Positions 7,344 to 10,357 of a stretch of 10,357 bases of DNA are shown here, one piece after another. Position 1 is the first letter of the stretch. The number at the start of each line of letters is the position of its first letter. This DNA comes from an uncultured Archangium sp. Its GTDB lineage: Bacteria > Myxococcota > Myxococcia > Myxococcales > Myxococcaceae. The notes beneath the pieces are model-generated. The model had not been told where the DNA came from and did not search any database. It worked only from the letters and a program-made list of their open reading frames with translations. A program made the translations under genes and the position numbers. The stretch spans positions 1-10,357 of the forward strand of contig CALNBU010000360.1 of the NCBI GenBank assembly GCA_937875615.1, given 5' to 3'.

Positions 7344-9854
7344 GTGAATGCACCGAGCCATTGGAGCGATGACGCCCGCTTCACCGAGTCGGCGACGGCC
7401 TTTCGCGCCTTCTTCGATGAGCTGAGAGACGCGTTCATCGAGCGCGACGCGCTGTTCACGCAGCTGGAGCTGGCGCTGCTGTGCCGGGAGCACGTGCTGA
7501 TCATCGGGCCGCCGGGCACCGCGAAGAGCGCCATCGCCACGGCGGTGTTGGGGCGCATCGTCGACGAGCAGAGCGGGCGCCCGTCGCTCTTCAGCAAGCA
7601 GCTCGCCGAGAACACGGTGCAGACCGACCTCATCGGCCCGGTCGACTTCAAGGTGCTCACCGAGACCGGTCGCACGGAGTACCTCACCGAGGAGGGGATG
7701 CTCGGCGCCACCCACGCCTTCCTCGACGAGGTCTTCGACGGCCGCGACATGCTGCTGCGGTCGATCCTCAACGTGCTGCACGAGCGCGAGCTGAAGCACG
7801 GTCGGAAGGTGACGCCGGGGCGCTGCGAGTGCGCGGTGATGACCTCCAACCGCTACCTGTCGGAGGTGCTGCAGCGCTCGCCCGAGACGCTCACCGCCTT
7901 CGCCGACCGCGTCTCGTTCGTCTGCTTCACGCCGCGCAACTTCACCCGCAGCGCGTCGCGCGGGCAGATGCTGCAGCGGGCGCAGTCGGGGCAGCGGCCG
8001 TCGCTGCAGGCCCGCCTGACGCTCCAGCAGGTCGACGTGCTGCAGGCCGCGGTGAACGCGGTGGAGGTGCCGGCGGTGGTGGCCGAGGGGCTGGAGGAGC
8101 TCGCCGACGCGCTGGAGCGCGAGCTGCTGGCGCAGGTGGCGCGGCTGCCCGACTACGTGCCCACCAAGTACTTCTCGCAGCGCTCGATGGTGAAGGCGCT
8201 CTGGGCCCTCAAGGCGGGGGTGGTGCGCGACAGGCTCTACCGCCGCCCGGAGCGCCGCCTGGTGGCCGAGGTGGAGGACCTCGAGACGCTGCGCCACTTC
8301 TTCCTGCTGGGTGGTCCGCAGGACAGCGCGCTCGACGCGCTGCTCAAGCAGGCGGCGGACCCGCGCGAGCGCGCGCAGCTCGACATCATCCGCGTCGAGC
8401 ATCGCGCCTTCACCCAGGCCTGGTCGCGGCTGGCGCCGACGCTGCAACAGTCGTTCGAGCGGGAGGCCGCGGACCTCCGGGCCAAGGACGAACAGGCGGC
8501 CGCCGACGCGTTGCTCCGCGCGTGGAACGCCGGGCCCGCCAGCACCTCGGCCAACTCCCTGCGCACCAGGCTGGTCCCCGGCCCGCGACACCCGGAGAAC
8601 CGGAAGCCGGTGTTGAAGGCCGCGGAGACGCTCCTCCAGGCCTTCTCGCACCGGCTCGCGCGTGGCGCTGCGGCCGAGGTGGAGGGGCGAGCGGGCGTGG
8701 CGCTGGTCGGCAGCTTCGGAGACACGCTGGAGCTGGCGCGGCGGGTGCCGGAGCTCCAGGCGCGGCTGCCGGAGTACGCGCAGCTGGTGGCCGGCTTCGT
8801 GAAACAGGCCGGGGCGCTGCTCGCGCTGTCCGCGGAGAGCACCGAGTTCGACGACGAGCTGCGGCTGGAGGGCATCGCGGAGCTCGCGCGCAGCCTCACC
8901 ACCGAGTTCGACCGGCTCTCGGAGCTGGCGCAGGTGGTTTCCACCATCGCCCCGGAGACCGCGGACGCCACGCGCGACGCGCTCGGCTCGGTGCGGGAGC
9001 GGGTGGTCACCGCGCTGCAGCGTCGGGCGGAGAACGGGTTCTCGCCGCCCGCGATGCGCATGGAGCCGCTGGAGCTGCTCATCGCGGAGGGGCGACGCCT
9101 GGGGCACCTGGAGGACGCGCTGGCGCGCCTCTCGCCGTCGAGTCGGGGGTTGCGCGCGAGGCTGCTGGCGCCGCTGGCGTCCAACTACGCGCGCGAGGTG
9201 TTGGGCACCGTGGCCTTCGCCCGCCTCGACGAGTTCTCCCGCTTGATGCAGGTGGTGGTCGACAACCTCAACCGCGAAGGCGCGTTGGCGGGGCCGGCGC
9301 TCCGCGAGGCGCGGGAGCTGTTCGAGCCACGCATCCGCGAGCACATCGAGCAGCTGGGCGCGCAGCGGGCGGTGGTGCCGGCGGAGACCAGGGCGCTGTC
9401 CGGTGACGCCTACGCCTACTACCGCAAGCACCTCACGCAGCTGGTCGAGGAGGGCGAGTTCGCGGCCATCACCGCCATCGACGCGCTGCTGGGGCGGGCG
9501 GGCGTGGCGCCGTTGCCGTCCGGTCTCCGGGAGCTGGTGGCCGCCGCGGAGCTGCGCGCGGTGATGCTCCGGGTGCGCTTCCTCTCCGGTTGGTGGAGTC
9601 AGGTGCAGGACTACCTCCTCAACGAAGGCGGGCTCGACGCGGAGGCGCGCTTCGACGCGCTGGTGACCAGCCGCTTCCCGATGCTGGTGACCCGCGAGGG
9701 TGAGCTGGTCCGCCTGGAGTCGCTCCTCAACCGGCTGGGAGATGGGGCGGGGCGAGAGCAGGCCATCGGCGTGCTGGCCTCCGAGCTGCAGACGCTCGCC
9801 GGCGCCTTCAGCACGGTGGCCCGGCGGATCGTCGACGCGCGCCCGAGGCGATGA
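7344..9854 (+). CDS. MoxR-family (RavA-like) AAA+ ATPase with long helical C-terminal extension
   Basis: From GTG 7344 the product is 836 residues. The AAA+ core occupies about residues 15-300. Walker A is GPPGTAKS (55-62) and Walker B is HAFLDEVF (D128, E129). Sensor 1 is N169 in TSNR, the arginine finger is R189 in FADRV, and a sensor-2-like arginine is R280 in SQRSMVKALWAL. Segments such as TDLIGPVDFKVL and ILNVLHERELKHG are typical of MoxR ATPases, which act as chaperone-like remodelers, usually with a VWA-domain partner. Known RavA proteins are about 500 residues. Here about 500 extra residues (about 330-836) are mostly alpha-helical, Leu/Ala/Arg/Glu-rich and of no family I recognise. 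The start is inferred: no Shine-Dalgarno is present, upstream in-frame codons overlap the divergent protease gene, and the next in-frame Met (119) lies inside the AAA+ core. The gene sits 3 bp before the next ORF, implying an operon. Confidence 0.9.
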   Translation: MNAPSHWSDDARFTESATAFRAFFDELRDAFIERDALFTQLELALLCREHVLIIGPPGTAKSAIATAVLGRIVDEQSGRPSLFSKQLAENTVQTDLIGPVDFKVLTETGRTEYLTEEGMLGATHAFLDEVFDGRDMLLRSILNVLHERELKHGRKVTPGRCECAVMTSNRYLSEVLQRSPETLTAFADRVSFVCFTPRNFTRSASRGQMLQRAQSGQRPSLQARLTLQQVDVLQAAVNAVEVPAVVAEGLEELADALERELLAQVARLPDYVPTKYFSQRSMVKALWALKAGVVRDRLYRRPERRLVAEVEDLETLRHFFLLGGPQDSALDALLKQAADPRERAQLDIIRVEHRAFTQAWSRLAPTLQQSFEREAADLRAKDEQAAADALLRAWNAGPASTSANSLRTRLVPGPRHPENRKPVLKAAETLLQAFSHRLARGAAAEVEGRAGVALVGSFGDTLELARRVPELQARLPEYAQLVAGFVKQAGALLALSAESTEFDDELRLEGIAELARSLTTEFDRLSELAQVVSTIAPETADATRDALGSVRERVVTALQRRAENGFSPPAMRMEPLELLIAEGRRLGHLEDALARLSPSSRGLRARLLAPLASNYAREVLGTVAFARLDEFSRLMQVVVDNLNREGALAGPALREARELFEPRIREHIEQLGAQRAVVPAETRALSGDAYAYYRKHLTQLVEEGEFAAITAIDALLGRAGVAPLPSGLRELVAAAELRAVMLRVRFLSGWWSQVQDYLLNEGGLDAEARFDALVTSRFPMLVTREGELVRLESLLNRLGDGAGREQAIGVLASELQTLAGAFSTVARRIVDARPRR

Positions 9855-9857
9855 GCG

Positions 9858-10357
9858 ATGTTGGTCGAGGCCTACAACCAGCTCGCCGCCCGGCTCGAGG
9901 CGTTGCGCGAGGGACGGCCGGCGTCGCTCGGGGTGATGGAGCGCGCCGTGCGGTTCTTCATCCGCCCCGGGCAGGCGAAGGAGCCGGCGGTGTTGAGGGC
10001 GCTCGACGCGGAGCTGGAGCGGGTGGGCGTCCACACCTCGGCCGACGCCCGACTCCTGCGCGAGCTCAGCGTGTCGCAGGGGCGCCTCGCGGCGCTGCAC
10101 GAGGGGCTGTTGGAGCGCGCGCAGGCCGCGCTGACCGAGTTCGAGGGCGCGCTCCGGGCGGCGGAGCTGGCCACCTCCGCCGGGCCGCTGGCCGCCGGTC
10201 TGCGCGACGCGCTCACCGAAGACTTCCGTCGGCTCTCCCGGGTAGTGAAGGTGGCGGCCATCTTCTCGGGCGCCCAGGTCCAGCCTGAGCTGTACCCGCG
10301 CGCCTCGCCGCAGCCCCGCACCGCGCCCGCCTCGGCGAGGCTGGCGGTGGCTGAGTT
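9858..10357 (+). CDS. Helical protein downstream of MoxR ATPase, C-terminus beyond right edge
   Basis: ATG 9858 lies 3 nt after the MoxR stop, with GAGG about 9 nt upstream. The frame stays open to the right edge (166 codons visible), with almost every third position G or C, so it is a real partial gene. The visible part is mainly amphipathic helix: MLVEAYNQLAARLEALREG at 1-19, LLRELSVSQGRLAALHEGL at 66-84, and RLSRVVKVAAIF at 125-136. It then enters a Pro/Ala-rich linker (about 146-160). There is no signal peptide or membrane helix. Residues 120-135 resemble two segments of the MoxR C-terminal extension, suggesting shared ancestry or a related fold. By context it may be the MoxR partner, and a VWA domain could lie beyond the window, but none is seen. 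A competing ORF from ATG 9851 in another frame is rejected on codon composition. Confidence 0.75.
   Translation, partial: MLVEAYNQLAARLEALREGRPASLGVMERAVRFFIRPGQAKEPAVLRALDAELERVGVHTSADARLLRELSVSQGRLAALHEGLLERAQAALTEFEGALRAAELATSAGPLAAGLRDALTEDFRRLSRVVKVAAIFSGAQVQPELYPRASPQPRTAPASARLAVAE

Noticed and set aside
6357..10100. 1247-codon open frame on the minus strand across the MoxR and protease genes
   Set aside because: Low-complexity Arg/Ala/His composition. It overlaps two clear genes in other frames and shows no recognisable domain.
9851..10288. Alternative ORF from ATG 9851 overlapping the MoxR stop as ATGA
   Set aside because: It gives Ala/Arg/Gly-rich shadow sequence with a stop at 10288. 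The frame from 9858 has consistent G/C third positions and helical protein-like composition.

Overview
The window is very GC-rich bacterial DNA with nearly all third codon positions G or C. The gene content (an exported carboxypeptidase-regulatory-like repeat protein, a fadIJ beta-oxidation pair, and a MoxR ATPase with a very long helical C-terminus) fits a Myxococcota-type organism. That assignment is inference from composition and gene style; no rRNA or tRNA is present to confirm it.

Left part (1-1587): a minus-strand gene for an exported, repeat-domain surface or periplasmic protein runs off the left edge. Just upstream of its start is an 11-codon ORF with a strong Shine-Dalgarno that stops in an ATGA overlap with the gene start. 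A 7-bp tandem duplication covers this junction. The rest of the divergent intergenic region holds a plausible sigma-70-type promoter for the fad genes, with an imperfect 16-bp palindrome between its -35 and -10.

Centre (1588-5081): fadI (3-ketoacyl-CoA thiolase) and fadJ (enoyl-CoA hydratase / 3-hydroxyacyl-CoA dehydrogenase) form a translationally coupled operon (ATGA overlap). Together they encode the two subunits of a trifunctional-type beta-oxidation complex that carries out hydration, dehydrogenation and thiolysis of acyl-CoAs.

Right-centre (5106-7318, minus strand, convergent to fadJ): a PepSY-associated transmembrane protein lies downstream of a CPBP/CAAX-type intramembrane metalloprotease. 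With about 29 bp between them they probably form one operon.

Right part (7344-10357, plus strand): a MoxR-family AAA+ ATPase with a C-terminal extension of about 470-500 residues is followed 3 bp later by a second helical protein that leaves the window. The two proteins share a recurring helical motif, and they look like a two- or multi-gene ATPase system. MoxR genes usually sit beside VWA-domain partners, but no VWA is visible in the part present. The CAAX protease and the MoxR gene are divergent, with only 25 bp between two GTG starts, and that gap carries a TATACT element.

No CRISPR array, tRNA, rRNA or insertion sequence was seen. The many long antisense and out-of-frame ORFs are GC-rich shadows.
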